Shown here: positions 9,508-18,339 of the stretch, in pieces | Position numbering within the stretch: the stretch's first letter is position 1 | Layout of the letters: each line of letters begins with the position of its first letter | Assembly: GCF_018403245.1 (NCBI RefSeq) | Contig: NZ_BOSH01000007.1 | Span: 186,001-250,000 of the forward strand | DNA length: 64,000 nt | Direction of reading: 5' to 3' | DNA from: Paenibacillus sp. J2TS4 | GTDB taxonomy: Bacteria; Bacillota; Bacilli; Paenibacillales; NBRC-103111 | Program-made: the position numbers and the translations under genes | The notes under the pieces: generated by a model | Told to the model about the DNA's origin: nothing | Database searches by the model: none | Seen by the model: the letters and a program-made list of their open reading frames with translations, nothing else

Positions 9508-9547
9508 CCGCTTTCCTGAATGATTTTGGGGAAGCGGTATTTTTTTA
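9508..9547 (+). terminator. Intrinsic terminator
   Basis: The stem CCGCTTTCC / GGGGAAGCGG with an 11-base loop is followed by a run of T, 15 bp after the stop of the SLH-like gene. Confidence 0.85.
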
Positions 9548-9606
9548 TCACCTCATATCTACGTTTTTTATCTTCTTTTGCCGATATATAACGGTGAGTC
9601 CCCTTC

Positions 9607-9811
9607 TAAATATCTTGAACTAAAGAATAGCTCTCATTCCGTTCCGAAGGAAAGTGCCTCCGAAGCTTCAAACATCTTGTTTTGTATTCCTTCTATATGG
9701 ATGGGCCTTCGGATGGTAGGAATACAAAGCCAAAACTCGCCCTGGAAGCATCTTTCTTTCTCCACTTCATGAGCTATTCAATCATTAGTTCATATTATAT
9801 AGAGATATTTA
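9607..9811 (+). repeat. Structured repeat element, copy 1
   Basis: This lies in the 528-bp gap between two surface-protein genes. The core from about 9637 to 9765 is nearly identical in parts to 44664-44870, and 20636-20672 is a shorter relative. Its outer ends pair with each other (GAACTAA and AGCTC on the left against GAGCTATTC and TTAGTTC on the right). An internal stem TTGTATTCCT / AGGAATACAA encloses the conserved GGATGGGCCTTCGGATGG. It encodes no protein. It could be a miniature mobile element or a structured RNA. Strand is assigned arbitrarily. Confidence 0.65.
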
Positions 9812-10020
9812 ATTCACAATATATTGTAATATCCGGCAGAAGCCGCTATATCTCTCCAGCAACGGACGTTTGACCTGTCATGCCGTAAGGGTGATCAAGC
9901 ATAAACGGCTGCCGACGTCCTTTAACGACGGATCGACGTTTCGCGGTGAATTATAAGCATGATGGTAAGTGTGAAGCTTATATATCCTTATCATTTGAAG
10001 AAAGAAGGTATAGATCAATC

Positions 10021-13000
10021 ATGAGAAAGAAACGAATGTCATGGGTCGGGAAAATTATCCTGTGCTCCTCTCTCTTGCTGTCCCCCTGGTTGGCAGCCGC
10101 CTCCAGTCCAACAGCCTACGCCGATAACAACAACTACAGCCTGTCGCTCGCCAATCTGGCCTTGGACAATTATTCGCTCTCCCCCGCTTTCAGCCCGCTC
10201 AATGTGACCTATACAGCGAATGTCCCTTATCATAAAACTTCGATTCGAGTCACGGCCACCGCTCAGGACAGGAATGTTACCCTGAACATCAACGGAACAT
10301 CCGTAGGGAACGGCTCGTCTCGTGACGTGCCCTTATACGTCGGCTCCAACATTATTACGATCTCCGTGGTGGCTCCCAACGGAAGCTCCAAACTGTATAC
10401 GATCAATGTTAAACGTAAAAATATCGGCTTGGTGAACTTATTTATGGATGCGGCCTCCTTGAATGAGCCCTTCGACCCGGAAGTTACGTCCTACAGCGCC
10501 AACATCCCGGAGTATCTGTCTTTCATCAACGTAACGGCTGCTACGGATCTTAAGGATTTAACGATTAAAATTAACGGAAGAGTCGTGTCCAGCGGAGTGC
10601 CCGCCGCCATTCCAATCACCGGAGTAAACTCTTTGATGGTGGAGGTGAGCTCCTCCAATAATGAAATGACGGTCTACACGATCAGTCTGAATCGTTCCAC
10701 GGCGGATAAGAACGGGTTGTCCTATATTTATCTGGAAGGGGCTTCTTTAAACAGAGGCTTTGATCCGAGCGTGACCTCTTATTCTTCCGTAGTCAATAAT
10801 TACGTATCGGAAGTCAAGGTCAGCCCCACCTACGGCAGTAATATCAGGTCCGTCACTATCCGGGGAAGCAAAGTCGCGAGCGGGAGCTTCTATACGGTTC
10901 CGCTATCGGTCGGAGATAATGAAATAGCGATAGAAGTAGATTCCTACGACAACACCAAAAAAACCTATCGCATCTCGGTCACCCGCCTGTCGTATAACGA
11001 TAACCCTAATCCCGGAGGCGGGGGAGGAGATTCCGGAGGCAACCAGCAGTTTGCCTATTTATCCAACATTTCGTTGACCCGCGGAAATCTGAACCGGGCA
11101 TTCGATTCCAACGTGCTTAAATACTATGCCACCGTTAACAACAGTACGTCCAGCTTGCAAATGAGCGTATCGTACTACTCCGGCATAACGGCTAAAATTA
11201 ATGGAAAGAGCGTGCAAAGCGGAAGCTACCAGGAAATTCCGTTAAAAACCGGCGACAATAACGTGGCCATTGAAGTCCAAAGCTCCAGCGGAGATATTCG
11301 TTACTATACCGTGACGATTACGAGACTTCCTTCCGATTATGGAGATGGCGGAAGTGGAGGAAACATAGGAGATCCATCGACCGTTCTGAATAATCTGCTG
11401 GTCGAAGGACTCTCTTTGGACAAGGCATTTCAATCGAATATCAGTGGATATTCCTCCACCGTCTCGTATCCGGTCAGCCATTTCCGGTTAAGCCCGATCT
11501 ATAATTCTTACAATATGTCCGTGAAAGTTAACGGACAATCCGTAGCCAGCGGCGAGTATTACTGGGCAGCGCTCAATGTGGGAACGAACACGGTGACCAT
11601 TGAGGTCCGGTCTGATTCAGGAGGCTTAAGCTACTACACGATTGCCGTTACCCGGCTGGCCGAAGGACAGACCCATCCGGGAGGAGTGGTCGGTGACAAT
11701 AGTCTGATTTCGATCGGCTCACCCAACATCGCCCTGGATCGCAGCTTTCATCCGAACGATACCTATTACCGGGGGTATACAGGGAATACTTCGTTCACTT
11801 TTACTCCCGTCACATCGGGTAATTCCAGAATTAGAATTAACAATACTTATTATTCATCCGGTCAACTAGTATCCCTGCCCCTGAATCTGGGAGAGAACAG
11901 CGTCGTCATCGAGGTGGTTCCGAACAACAACGGAGCTTCCCGAACTTATACATTTATTGTTAGCCGGGGAGACTACTCCTCCGATCCTAGTGAGCTGGCC
12001 AATATCATCATTCCGGGCGTCACCTACAGCCCCTTGTTCGACAAGAACGTCTCTTACTACCACGCCAAGGTTGAATCGGGAATGACGTCTATTAAGATGA
12101 TGCCGGTCGGCTCCATCTATTCGATCACGATCAATGGCTATAACGTCAATAGCCTCGAGTTGTCGCCTGAGCTGCCACTAAGCTATGGGGATAACAAGTT
12201 TGAAGTGAAGGTGCAGAATCATTATGGAGGAAGCAGCGGAACGTATACTTTCTGGATTACTAGAAGCCGTCCGGAGCAAGAGGGCCATGCTCTGAATCCT
12301 TACCTTCAGGATGGAGATCTTATCGTATCGATAGCTTCTCCTTCGGATGCCAATATCACTTACGCCAAGCTCAAGACGCATCTGGAAACGTCCTCTCAAA
12401 CGTTCAACCGGATTATCTTCAAAATCGCGAGCGGCAATTATTCGAGCCAGCCGAATTACGTCATGCTGGATCAGAGCATGCTCGAATATTTAAGAAGAAA
12501 CAGCCGCATGATTATTGCGCAGACTCCTGACGGAACGATAACCGTTAACCCATGGGACGTCAAAGCGAACGGCTTTAAGGCCGCTTTTGAAATTAAAGAT
12601 GCGGATTCGATTACCGATGTTCCTGCCAATTACGAGCCGCTTACTGATCTCTACTCGATAACGCTGGAAGGCCTCGATGGAACCGATGGCCGTGTCTCGG
12701 ACAGCAGCTCGATTAAAGGAACTATCGAGTTGCCTACCCGGTTGACGGAAGCGGAGCTTAGACCGTCCAATGCGTACCGTTATACCGATTACCAAAGATG
12801 GGAAATCGCTCCGGGCAAGACAAGAGGAACAACCAAGGAGTTCACAACGATAGGGAACAGCGAGATCATTATTATGAAGCCCGCCCCTGTCCGCTTTCCG
12901 GATATATCCGGTCATTGGGGCAGAACCCATATTGAATTTCTGGCCTCCAAAAACATCGTCAGCGGATATGAGGACGGCACCTTCAAACCGGATCGGGCGA

Positions 13001-13458
13001 TCACCCGCGCCGAGTTCGTGACGATTCTCGTCAACGCGCTTAATCTGGAAGGCTCCACCTCGAACACCAGCTTCAGCGATGTCACAGTTGGAGACTGGTA
13101 TTACGAGGCGGTAGTCCTGGGAGCCCATCACCGACTGATTGAAGGTTACGAGGATGGACAGTTTAAACCTAACCTTCTGGTCAGCCGGGAAGAAATGGCG
13201 GTAGTCCTCGAGCGGCTGATGAAGCAGAAGCTCGGAATGAACGCAGACGTCACCAGCCGCGAAATGGAAGCTCTGCTCGGCAAGTACGACGATGCGGATG
13301 AAATTAGCAGCTGGGCGAAGCAGGCCATCGCCGCCAACATTAAGATGGAAGCGATGAGCGGGTTAAGCGACAGGCGTCTGGCTCCTCAGGAGAGCGGGAC
13401 CCGGGCGCAGATTGCCACTTTACTGTATAAAATCATGGATAAGGCTCAGCAACTCTAA
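10021..13458 (+). CDS. Surface protein with about seven cadherin-like beta-sandwich repeats and three C-terminal SLH domains
   Basis: This 1145-residue protein has a signal peptide (IILCSSLLLSPWLAAASS, cleavage near AYA-DN). About seven tandem domains of roughly 85-110 residues follow (to about residue 740), each with the pattern L.NL.L....L.PAF....T.Y.A.V / V.ING..V.SG / L..G.N.I.I.V / Y.I.V.R, which is the cadherin-like beta-sandwich family (Pfam PF12733). Gly-rich linkers separate some of them. A region without recognised domain follows, then three SLH domains (FPDISGHWGRTHIEFLAS, FSDVTVGDWYYEAVV and a third, weaker one) that should anchor it non-covalently to wall polysaccharide. The start is ATG 10021, just before the signal peptide, with AGAAGG upstream, not the longer frame from 9946. 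It is likely an adhesive or structural surface stalk. Confidence 0.9.
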   Translation: MRKKRMSWVGKIILCSSLLLSPWLAAASSPTAYADNNNYSLSLANLALDNYSLSPAFSPLNVTYTANVPYHKTSIRVTATAQDRNVTLNINGTSVGNGSSRDVPLYVGSNIITISVVAPNGSSKLYTINVKRKNIGLVNLFMDAASLNEPFDPEVTSYSANIPEYLSFINVTAATDLKDLTIKINGRVVSSGVPAAIPITGVNSLMVEVSSSNNEMTVYTISLNRSTADKNGLSYIYLEGASLNRGFDPSVTSYSSVVNNYVSEVKVSPTYGSNIRSVTIRGSKVASGSFYTVPLSVGDNEIAIEVDSYDNTKKTYRISVTRLSYNDNPNPGGGGGDSGGNQQFAYLSNISLTRGNLNRAFDSNVLKYYATVNNSTSSLQMSVSYYSGITAKINGKSVQSGSYQEIPLKTGDNNVAIEVQSSSGDIRYYTVTITRLPSDYGDGGSGGNIGDPSTVLNNLLVEGLSLDKAFQSNISGYSSTVSYPVSHFRLSPIYNSYNMSVKVNGQSVASGEYYWAALNVGTNTVTIEVRSDSGGLSYYTIAVTRLAEGQTHPGGVVGDNSLISIGSPNIALDRSFHPNDTYYRGYTGNTSFTFTPVTSGNSRIRINNTYYSSGQLVSLPLNLGENSVVIEVVPNNNGASRTYTFIVSRGDYSSDPSELANIIIPGVTYSPLFDKNVSYYHAKVESGMTSIKMMPVGSIYSITINGYNVNSLELSPELPLSYGDNKFEVKVQNHYGGSSGTYTFWITRSRPEQEGHALNPYLQDGDLIVSIASPSDANITYAKLKTHLETSSQTFNRIIFKIASGNYSSQPNYVMLDQSMLEYLRRNSRMIIAQTPDGTITVNPWDVKANGFKAAFEIKDADSITDVPANYEPLTDLYSITLEGLDGTDGRVSDSSSIKGTIELPTRLTEAELRPSNAYRYTDYQRWEIAPGKTRGTTKEFTTIGNSEIIIMKPAPVRFPDISGHWGRTHIEFLASKNIVSGYEDGTFKPDRAITRAEFVTILVNALNLEGSTSNTSFSDVTVGDWYYEAVVLGAHHRLIEGYEDGQFKPNLLVSREEMAVVLERLMKQKLGMNADVTSREMEALLGKYDDADEISSWAKQAIAANIKMEAMSGLSDRRLAPQESGTRAQIATLLYKIMDKAQQL

Positions 13459-13540
13459 TCTCGGAGTCAAGCCGGATTAAGCTTTGGAGGCCGCCGTTCG
13501 GCCATCGAGCCGGTTCTTCTTTCTGAAATAACTTCAAAGC

Positions 13541-13594
13541 AATAAGGTCCTCTTTTCCTCCCCTAAACAGGGATTAAGGAGGGCCTTATTATAT
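13541..13594 (+). terminator. Hairpin after the SLH gene
   Basis: AATAAGGTCCTC pairs with GAGGGCCTTATT apart from one wobble. It sits about 85 bp after the stop, without a good T run. The remaining gap to 13830 holds a TATAAT at 13791-13796 that may be the -10 of the AraC gene; its -35 is poor. Confidence 0.5.
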
Positions 13595-13829
13595 GTTGGC
13601 GAGACTTCGCACCGCAAAGGCCCACAGCAGGCATGGCGCATCCGAGCACATAGCGTCCATTCTGACGGAAAATCCGCTTTATTAAGAAGGCTCAGGAGAG
13701 TGAGCTGATTCATTAAGTCAGGGAGCATGAAACCTGAAATAAAGTCAGCAATCCTAAAAAGTGTTCATTTATGGAGACGCCGGGATTAGCTATAATTAAG
13801 CAAGAACGTTACCGATGAGGAGTGTCAGC

Positions 13830-16091
13830 ATGTTCCGGTTTTCAGGTCTTAACTTCAAGGTCAACTCTTTATTTATGAAATTATTGATTAACTTTCTGAT
13901 TATTATCATCTTACTAGCTTCCTATAATTTGTGGTCTCTCTACCTGTACTCCCGCAATGTGGAGAGAGAAATTATAAGCCATAATTTATCCTTGGTAAAA
14001 AATACATCAGAAACGTTGGAAAATCAGTTCGGGTCTCTTAAGGGACTTATGTTCAATCTATACCACGATAGTAACGTGAGAGCGCTTTATAGACAATCAA
14101 TATCCGGCGGCATGCAGGACTATGACTACATTATGATGACTAATTTAGTGAATCAGCTTCGGAACGATGTGGCGAATCCTTATTACCATTTGGAAAATTT
14201 AATGATTTACTATCCCGGGTCTTCCTTTCTGGTCGAAAAGGAAGGAATCGTTTCGGAAGAACGTATGTTCAACCGTTATTATATTAGTGATCATTACCCA
14301 CTAGCCTTCTGGAATGAACCATGGGAGAAGGACGAATCTTTCAATATTTTCCCCGTAGGCTCCTTCCGTAACGAGCTTGTTCAAAGTAATAAAAAGCTTC
14401 TTCCCGTCACGGCTCAAACAAAAAAGCGGGACTATCAAATTATTGCCTTTATTGAGGTTGACAAGCTGCTAAAAGCTTACCTGGGAACTCCGAAATCGGA
14501 ACTGCTGCTGCTTGACCCGGATGGCGACATTATTATGGCATCGTCGGAATCGGCCCGTAAGCACACCCTCCCGGAATGGGACGGGAACAAGAAATGGCTG
14601 CTTCAAGATCATACATACTATTTTTTCGAGAAGGGTGAGGAATCGGGAGCCACTTACGTTTCGATTATTCCTTATCAGACATTGAATTCCACCCTGCAGC
14701 AATTGAACTGGATGACCGTATTATTGTTTGCTGTAACCTTGCTGATCGGCATCGCCGCTTCTTTCTTCTTCAGCCGCAGCATCCATCGTCCGGTACGGGA
14801 GATAATTGCCGGTTTTACCCAAGGCAAAGAACCAGCTGCATATCACAGCAACATCAGTGAATTCAACCTGATCCACCATCGTATGGACGGACTGTTTCAG
14901 GAGAGAAACCAGATGAATCAAAAGCTGATCAGCAACAAGTCTCTGTTGACCAATTACGGCTATATGGCCCGGTTTAAAAAGATTTATACCGATGTTCCCC
15001 TTTCACGCGAGTTTATGGTGGGAGACGGGACCTTTATCCTTGTGCTATATCGACTCCATTACCGGCAAAGCGCCATGGACCAGATGCTCCTGAAGCCGGA
15101 AAAAGCGGCAGCCCGCATTCGTGAATTTATTCAGCTGCATATCCGGCAGTCCTTTCCCGTTTCGCACACGCTTCAGATGGAGAACAATCAGATTCTTTCC
15201 ATCGTCTATACCGACAAAAGAGATGAACCCTTGCGGTACAGCGTGGAGGCGTTAAAGCAAACCTTTGACTACGATCGAAATTTTTATCTCGTGACTGTAG
15301 CCGTCAGCTCCGTGTTTAAACAGTCCTCCGACTTCGATAAAGCGTACGAGCAGACGCTAATGATGATTCGCCAAGCCAGACCGGTAGAGGAGACGCAAAT
15401 TATTTGGGATTTGGAGCAAACGGACTCCCATTACATGTTTACAGCGGAGCAAGAGCATGAATTTTACGTCAATGTTCAGGCCGGCAACGATGCTCATTGC
15501 AATCATCTCGTTGCCCGGATGCTCGAGTCGATGGACAAGCATCAGGCTACTTCGGAGCAGCTGTCCAGGTTTGCCGAAACGTTGATCGTGAAGACATGGA
15601 AAACAATGGAGCTGCTTAAAGCTCCGTGCGAGGGCTCTCCCGCCGACATTCTTGCCCAGCTTCAGGAATGTATAACGACGGAGCAATATAAACGGGTGCT
15701 CAGCCAGTTTATTTCCCGCTCAGTCCGGACGATTAAAGTGAAGCGCGAAGAGCAGTATGACATTATTGAGTTTGTCATGAATTTTCTGGAGAACCATTAT
15801 GAGGAAGATATTTCGCTGGATCTGCTTTCCGAGAAGTTGAATATGTCCTCCACCTACTTATCCGGATATATTAAGGAAAAGACCGGACACAATTTCACCG
15901 AGCATCTGAACCGGGTGCGAATTAGGGCGGCCAAGGAGCTATTGTCTAATTCGGACCTGACGATTAAGGAAATCGGCGAACGGCTCGGCTATCGCAACTC
16001 CACTTCCTTTATCCGCATGTTCAAGAAGTGGACCGGCTCGCCTCCGGGCGACTATCGCAAAACCCTTCTCTTTGAAAAGGAAAATAGCTAG
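13830..16091 (+). CDS. Membrane-anchored AraC-family regulator
   Basis: This 753-residue protein has a membrane segment near 12-35 (LLINFLIIIILLASYNLW), a large extracytoplasmic region, a second membrane segment near 290-310 (MTVLLFAVTLLIGIAASFFF), a HAMP-like stretch, a central variable region, and a C-terminal AraC double helix-turn-helix (about 645-745, LLSEKLNMSSTYLSGYIKEK and GYRNSTSFIRMFKKW). It is a one-component sensor common in Paenibacillus next to Lpl-type importers, and here it faces such an operon convergently (16281-19887). GAGGAG lies seven bases before the ATG at 13830, which favours it over the ATG at 13815. It presumably activates the importer in response to an external sugar. 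Confidence 0.88.
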   Translation: MFRFSGLNFKVNSLFMKLLINFLIIIILLASYNLWSLYLYSRNVEREIISHNLSLVKNTSETLENQFGSLKGLMFNLYHDSNVRALYRQSISGGMQDYDYIMMTNLVNQLRNDVANPYYHLENLMIYYPGSSFLVEKEGIVSEERMFNRYYISDHYPLAFWNEPWEKDESFNIFPVGSFRNELVQSNKKLLPVTAQTKKRDYQIIAFIEVDKLLKAYLGTPKSELLLLDPDGDIIMASSESARKHTLPEWDGNKKWLLQDHTYYFFEKGEESGATYVSIIPYQTLNSTLQQLNWMTVLLFAVTLLIGIAASFFFSRSIHRPVREIIAGFTQGKEPAAYHSNISEFNLIHHRMDGLFQERNQMNQKLISNKSLLTNYGYMARFKKIYTDVPLSREFMVGDGTFILVLYRLHYRQSAMDQMLLKPEKAAARIREFIQLHIRQSFPVSHTLQMENNQILSIVYTDKRDEPLRYSVEALKQTFDYDRNFYLVTVAVSSVFKQSSDFDKAYEQTLMMIRQARPVEETQIIWDLEQTDSHYMFTAEQEHEFYVNVQAGNDAHCNHLVARMLESMDKHQATSEQLSRFAETLIVKTWKTMELLKAPCEGSPADILAQLQECITTEQYKRVLSQFISRSVRTIKVKREEQYDIIEFVMNFLENHYEEDISLDLLSEKLNMSSTYLSGYIKEKTGHNFTEHLNRVRIRAAKELLSNSDLTIKEIGERLGYRNSTSFIRMFKKWTGSPPGDYRKTLLFEKENS

Positions 16092-16202
16092 TATGACTCA
16101 GCGTCTAATCCATTTTGCCCAAATAACATTTCTATGTTTCGTTATGCAGACCGGAACTTATAAGACGGCCCCCCTGTTCCTTGTCTGCCGATGCTATGCG
16201 GT

Positions 16203-16222
16203 TCCCGGCGTCTCCGCCGGGT
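16203..16222. terminator. Hairpin between convergent genes
   Basis: CCCGGCG and CGCCGGG with a short loop lie in the 189-bp gap between the convergent AraC gene and the permease gene. The surrounding GC-rich sequence has no clear T run, so termination is only suggested. Confidence 0.35.
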
Positions 16223-16280
16223 TCCGGGGCTTACGTATCCTTTCAGTCTCCCGGAGACATCCGGGGCCGGAGGCCTGATT

Positions 16281-17138
16281 CTACCCTTTAACCGATCCGA
16301 TCAACGCGCCTTTGACGAAATATTTCTGGATGAAAGGATAAATGATCAGAATCGGCAGGGTGGACACCAGGATGGTCGCATATTTGATCGCTTCCTCAAT
16401 GACCACAATTTCCGTAGGTCCCTCGCTCCCCGATAGCTGGCCGGACAAAACAATATTGCGCAGAATAACCTGAAGGGGAAACAGCTCCTGGTTCCGTAAA
16501 TAGAGAAGCGGCCCCATAAAGTTGTTCCATATGCCTACCGCATAGTATAGACCGATCGTGGCCAGCACAGCTTTGGATAAAGGCAGTACGATCCGAAAGA
16601 AGATGCCGATTTCCGATAAGCCGTCGATTTTGCCCGACTCCTCCAGTTCACTGGGAATCCCTGCGAAAAACGTTCGCATGATGAGCAAATTCCAGGTTGA
16701 AATAGCCCCCGGCAAAACCATCGCCCAGATCGTATTGACCAGTCCGAGCTCTCTCACAACGAGAAAGGTAGGAATCATCCCGCCGCCGAAAAACATCGTA
16801 AACACAATCATCAGCATTAACGGTTTGCGGAAAACCATCTTTGGCTTCGATAAGGCATAGGCTCCCAAGGCAGTCAGCAGCAAGGATACCGCTGTTCCCA
16901 GGGTGACATAGATGAAGGTATTTTTATAGCCCGTAAAGATTCTCCCGTCGGCCATCACATATTTGTAGGCTTCCAGAGTGAAGCCTTTGGGCCAGAACCA
17001 GACTTCCCCCTTCAATATGTAGATATCGTCGCTTAGCGAAACTGCAATCATATAGATGAACGGGTATAGGCAGAGGAACACGACTCCCAATAAAATGATT
17101 CCATTCACGATATCAAACCAATTTAAGCGTTGTTTCAT
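16281..17138 (-). CDS. Carbohydrate ABC transporter permease, LplC/CarB-like
   Basis: This is a 285-residue inner-membrane permease with about six hydrophobic segments and the EAA-loop region ESGKIDGLSEIGIFFRIVLPLSKA, which contacts the ATPase. It ends with the family signature IQKYFVKGALIGSVKG. It is the last gene of the three-gene operon SBP-LplB-LplC on the minus strand. No ATPase gene is present, as usual for this class, which shares an MsmX-type ATPase encoded elsewhere. The start is ATG 17138, with AAGGAG seven bases upstream. Confidence 0.92.
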   Translation of the reverse strand: MKQRLNWFDIVNGIILLGVVFLCLYPFIYMIAVSLSDDIYILKGEVWFWPKGFTLEAYKYVMADGRIFTGYKNTFIYVTLGTAVSLLLTALGAYALSKPKMVFRKPLMLMIVFTMFFGGGMIPTFLVVRELGLVNTIWAMVLPGAISTWNLLIMRTFFAGIPSELEESGKIDGLSEIGIFFRIVLPLSKAVLATIGLYYAVGIWNNFMGPLLYLRNQELFPLQVILRNIVLSGQLSGSEGPTEIVVIEEAIKYATILVSTLPILIIYPFIQKYFVKGALIGSVKG

Positions 17139-17237
17139 TTGCAATCTCCTTATTTGATACAAGACCTGGAAGGTATGGTTGGCGTGCCGCTAACACCGAC
17201 TCGCACGTTTAGCCGGGAAGTCCTGAGCCGCACCGGC

Positions 17238-18194
17238 TTACCAGATGCTGTGTTCGCTCACCTTTTTGCTGATTTGATTCGCGCCAATAATAAAGATGAA
17301 GCTGATAATTCCGGTAAACAAGTCAATGGCGGTCGCGTAGCTGTAATTTCCATTGGCCAGACCCGTGCGGTATACATATGTGCTGAGAATATCTGCCGTT
17401 TCATAGGTGACCGGACTGGACAACAGGTATACCTTCTCGAAGCCGATTTCAATAATCTTTCCGATATCGAGAATTAATAGAATAACGATGGCCGGAGCTA
17501 TTCCCGGCAGAGTAATATGCAGGGTCTGCTGCCAGCGGTTCGCCCCGTCGATCCTCGACGCCTCGTACAATTGAGGATCGATCGCCGTTAATGCGGCCAA
17601 ATAGATAATGGTTCCCCACCCGACATGCTGCCATATATCGCTGCTTACATAGATCGTCCGGAACCAGGAGGCCTCAACCATAAAATTGATTTTGTCCATA
17701 CCCAACATTTCCAGAAGGCGATTGACCATCCCGTTGGACGGGGACAGGAACATAACGACGATCCCGGCCACTACAACATTGGAAATAAAATGCGGCAAGT
17801 AGCTGACCGTTTGCACAAACCTTTTATTAAAAGAGTTTCTTACTTCGTTAATCAGCAAGGCCAAAATAATCGGAGCCGGAAACCCGAACACCAGCTTATA
17901 AAAGCCCAACAAGAAGGTATTGCGAATAATGGGAAAGAAATCCGGGCTGTCAAAAAACATCCGGAAATATTTCAAGCCCACCCAATCGCTGGCGAATACC
18001 CCCTTATACATGTTGTAGTCCTTAAACGCAATCGCTATCCCGAAGATCGGTACATACTTGAAAATTAGATAATACAGTACACAGGGCAAAACCATGAGCA
18101 GGAGATATCGGTCGCGCTTAATTTTATATCCCAGTGATGTATGGGAAAGAGGCTTTGGTTGAACATCAGTTACAGCAGGACGTGAGGTTGACAT
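17238..18194 (-). CDS. Sugar ABC transporter permease, LplB-like
   Basis: This is a 318-residue permease with six predicted membrane segments. It carries YLLLMVLPCVLYYLIFKYVPIFG near the N-terminus (shown here only as LMVLPCVLYYLIF), the EAA loop EASRIDGANRWQQTLHITLPG, and the family ending in a Ser-Ile-Trp. It lies between the binding protein and LplC-like genes and is likely co-transcribed with them. The ATG at 18194 is preceded by AAGGAG at a long distance (14 bases); the frame is open up to 18254, so the start is uncertain. Confidence 0.9.
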   Translation of the reverse strand: MSTSRPAVTDVQPKPLSHTSLGYKIKRDRYLLLMVLPCVLYYLIFKYVPIFGIAIAFKDYNMYKGVFASDWVGLKYFRMFFDSPDFFPIIRNTFLLGFYKLVFGFPAPIILALLINEVRNSFNKRFVQTVSYLPHFISNVVVAGIVVMFLSPSNGMVNRLLEMLGMDKINFMVEASWFRTIYVSSDIWQHVGWGTIIYLAALTAIDPQLYEASRIDGANRWQQTLHITLPGIAPAIVILLILDIGKIIEIGFEKVYLLSSPVTYETADILSTYVYRTGLANGNYSYATAIDLFTGIISFIFIIGANQISKKVSEHSIW

Positions 18195-18339
18195 AGTTTT
18201 TTTACAATCTCCTTGCGTGTATTTCTCTTTCCGGCCCCGCCCTTTGCCGAACAAGAGATCCTTGCGGCCCCCTTATAAGCGTGGGAGCCGAATTAGATGT
18301 TCCCTGCAATCCTTCGATCGGTTGGACGGGGCCGTGTGA

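Noticed and set aside
13761..13766. Single TGTTCA upstream of the AraC gene
   Set aside because: No second copy at 11 bp and no -10 at the right distance, so it is not counted with the direct-repeat operator.
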